Assembly: GCA_025936615.1 (NCBI GenBank)
Contig: JAICSZ010000030.1
Span: 1 to 10,992, forward strand
Direction of reading: 5' to 3'
Source of the DNA: Pedococcus sp.
GTDB lineage: Bacteria; Actinomycetota; Actinomycetes; Actinomycetales; Dermatophilaceae
Length of the DNA stretch: 10,992 nucleotides
Shown: positions 10,320 through 10,992 of the stretch, in pieces
How positions within the stretch are numbered: the first letter of the stretch is position 1
Layout of the letters: each line of letters opens with the position of its first letter
Notes under the pieces: generated by a model
Seen by the model: the letters and a program-made list of their open reading frames with translations, nothing else
Told to the model about the DNA's origin: nothing
The model's database searches: none
Program-made: the position numbers and the translations under genes

Positions 10320-10992
10320 GTGAGCGACCCCACTGACGGCTCTACGCGGGGGCCGCGGTTCGACCCTGTGTGGACACCCGGTGCAACGGGGGACGAGTCA
10401 CCGGACCAGCACGTGTCCGGCGCCGATGACGACGCCGCGGGCGGCGACGGGCCCACGGACCACCACCGTCGACGCTCGGATCGTCACAACAACCGCCACC
10501 ACCGGCACCCGTGGCTGCGGCGCGCCATCTTCGGCGTCTCCGCGCTGCTCGTCGTGGTGCTGGTGCTGGGTGTGGGCGCCTACCTCAAGCTGACCGGAAA
10601 CATCAACCGGGTCGACATCTCCGGCGCCCTCGGCGACCGGCCCGCCCAACAGGCGACCACCGACGCCAAGACCAACCTCCCGCCGCTCAACATCATGGTG
10701 ATGGGCTCGGACAGCCGCCAGGGCACCAAGCTCGGCGAGCAGCAGACCGAGTACGGCGTCTACGGAGCGCGCTCGGACACCAACCTGGTCGTGCACCTGT
10801 CGGCCGACCGCAAGTCCGCCATCGTGGTGTCGATCCCCCGGGACTCGATGACGATGGCCCCTCGGGACTGCAGGAACAAGAAGGACACCGTCCAGAACGG
10901 CGTCATCCGGCAGTGGAACTCCAACTTCACCCTCGGCGGCCCGGCGTGCACGATCAGGACGTTCGAGGGCCTGACCAACATCTACATCAACC
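10320..10992 (+). CDS. LCP (LytR-CpsA-Psr) family cell-wall glycopolymer ligase, N-terminal part
   Basis: An open frame runs from GTG 10320 off the window end (224 codons visible). The ribosome-binding site GGAAAGG (10308-10314) lies 5 nt before the GTG. Residues 1-68 are cytoplasmic: an acidic Asp/Gly-rich part, then a His/Arg-rich stretch (DHHRRRSDRHNNRHHRH, 47-63). Residues 69-88 form one membrane helix. The LCP domain follows: LNIMVMGSDSR (123-133), ARSDTNLVVHL (150-160), and SAIVVSIPRDSMT (166-178), with conserved Asp and Arg residues that in the family bind the pyrophosphate and magnesium of the lipid-linked donor. Cys184 and Cys210 flank GGPAC, as in an actinobacterial subgroup, and probably form a disulfide. 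LCP enzymes transfer wall teichoic acids, arabinogalactan or other polymers from a polyprenyl carrier to peptidoglycan. The polymer here is unknown; the C-terminus is missing. Confidence 0.9.
   Translation, partial: MSDPTDGSTRGPRFDPVWTPGATGDESPDQHVSGADDDAAGGDGPTDHHRRRSDRHNNRHHRHPWLRRAIFGVSALLVVVLVLGVGAYLKLTGNINRVDISGALGDRPAQQATTDAKTNLPPLNIMVMGSDSRQGTKLGEQQTEYGVYGARSDTNLVVHLSADRKSAIVVSIPRDSMTMAPRDCRNKKDTVQNGVIRQWNSNFTLGGPACTIRTFEGLTNIYIN

Overview
The window is GC-rich (roughly 70% by eye), uses almost exclusively G/C-ending codons, has many GTG starts, and encodes several families typical of actinomycetes: a FolP2-type dihydropteroate synthase paralogue, a MecA_N-type penicillin-binding protein, an LCP protein with an N-terminal cytoplasmic tail, and a PxKF-terminated HYR protein. 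It therefore looks like chromosomal DNA of a high-GC actinobacterium, possibly Micrococcales/Intrasporangiaceae. That lineage is an inference from style, not from a marker gene. I see no rRNA, tRNA, CRISPR array, transposase, integrase or phage gene.

Layout. Positions 3-293 hold the 3' end of an FAD-dependent oxidoreductase (+). Next come a short TrmO/TsaA-type protein (about 343-753, +) and a VOC/glyoxalase-fold protein (766-1158, +). These face, tail to tail, a two-gene operon on the minus strand: an acyl-CoA dehydrogenase (3422-2217) whose stop codon overlaps the GTG start of an APH-fold phosphotransferase (2220-1174). Divergent from the operon is folP2 (3485-4402, +). A hairpin separates folP2 from the convergent gene for a 980-residue secreted protein with eight 80-residue HYR repeats (7414-4472, -). 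A 423-bp non-coding region follows, carrying the divergent promoters and a structured leader for a cold-shock protein (7838-8041, +). Two hairpins close the csp gene and the convergent penicillin-binding protein gene (10103-8190, -). The window ends inside an LCP-family gene (10320 to beyond 10992, +) that diverges from the PBP gene.

How the genes work together. The acyl-CoA dehydrogenase/phosphotransferase pair has the domain content of mammalian ACAD10/ACAD11 and of bacterial LvaC/LvaA, split into two translationally coupled proteins. A hydroxyacyl-CoA phosphorylation-elimination route for 4-hydroxy acids is therefore a reasonable hypothesis. The PBP and LCP genes form a divergent cell-wall pair (peptidoglycan cross-linking, and attachment of polymers to peptidoglycan). 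The HYR protein is an exported multidomain protein with no visible anchor. FolP2 belongs to a branch for which DHPS activity was not demonstrated in mycobacteria.

The least expected signal is a dispersed heptamer, GTATGCC/GGCATAC, present eight times (seven as GTATGCCG) in unrelated genes and one intergenic space. Inside genes it brings in codons (TAT, ATA) that are otherwise almost absent here, which suggests selection on the DNA word itself.
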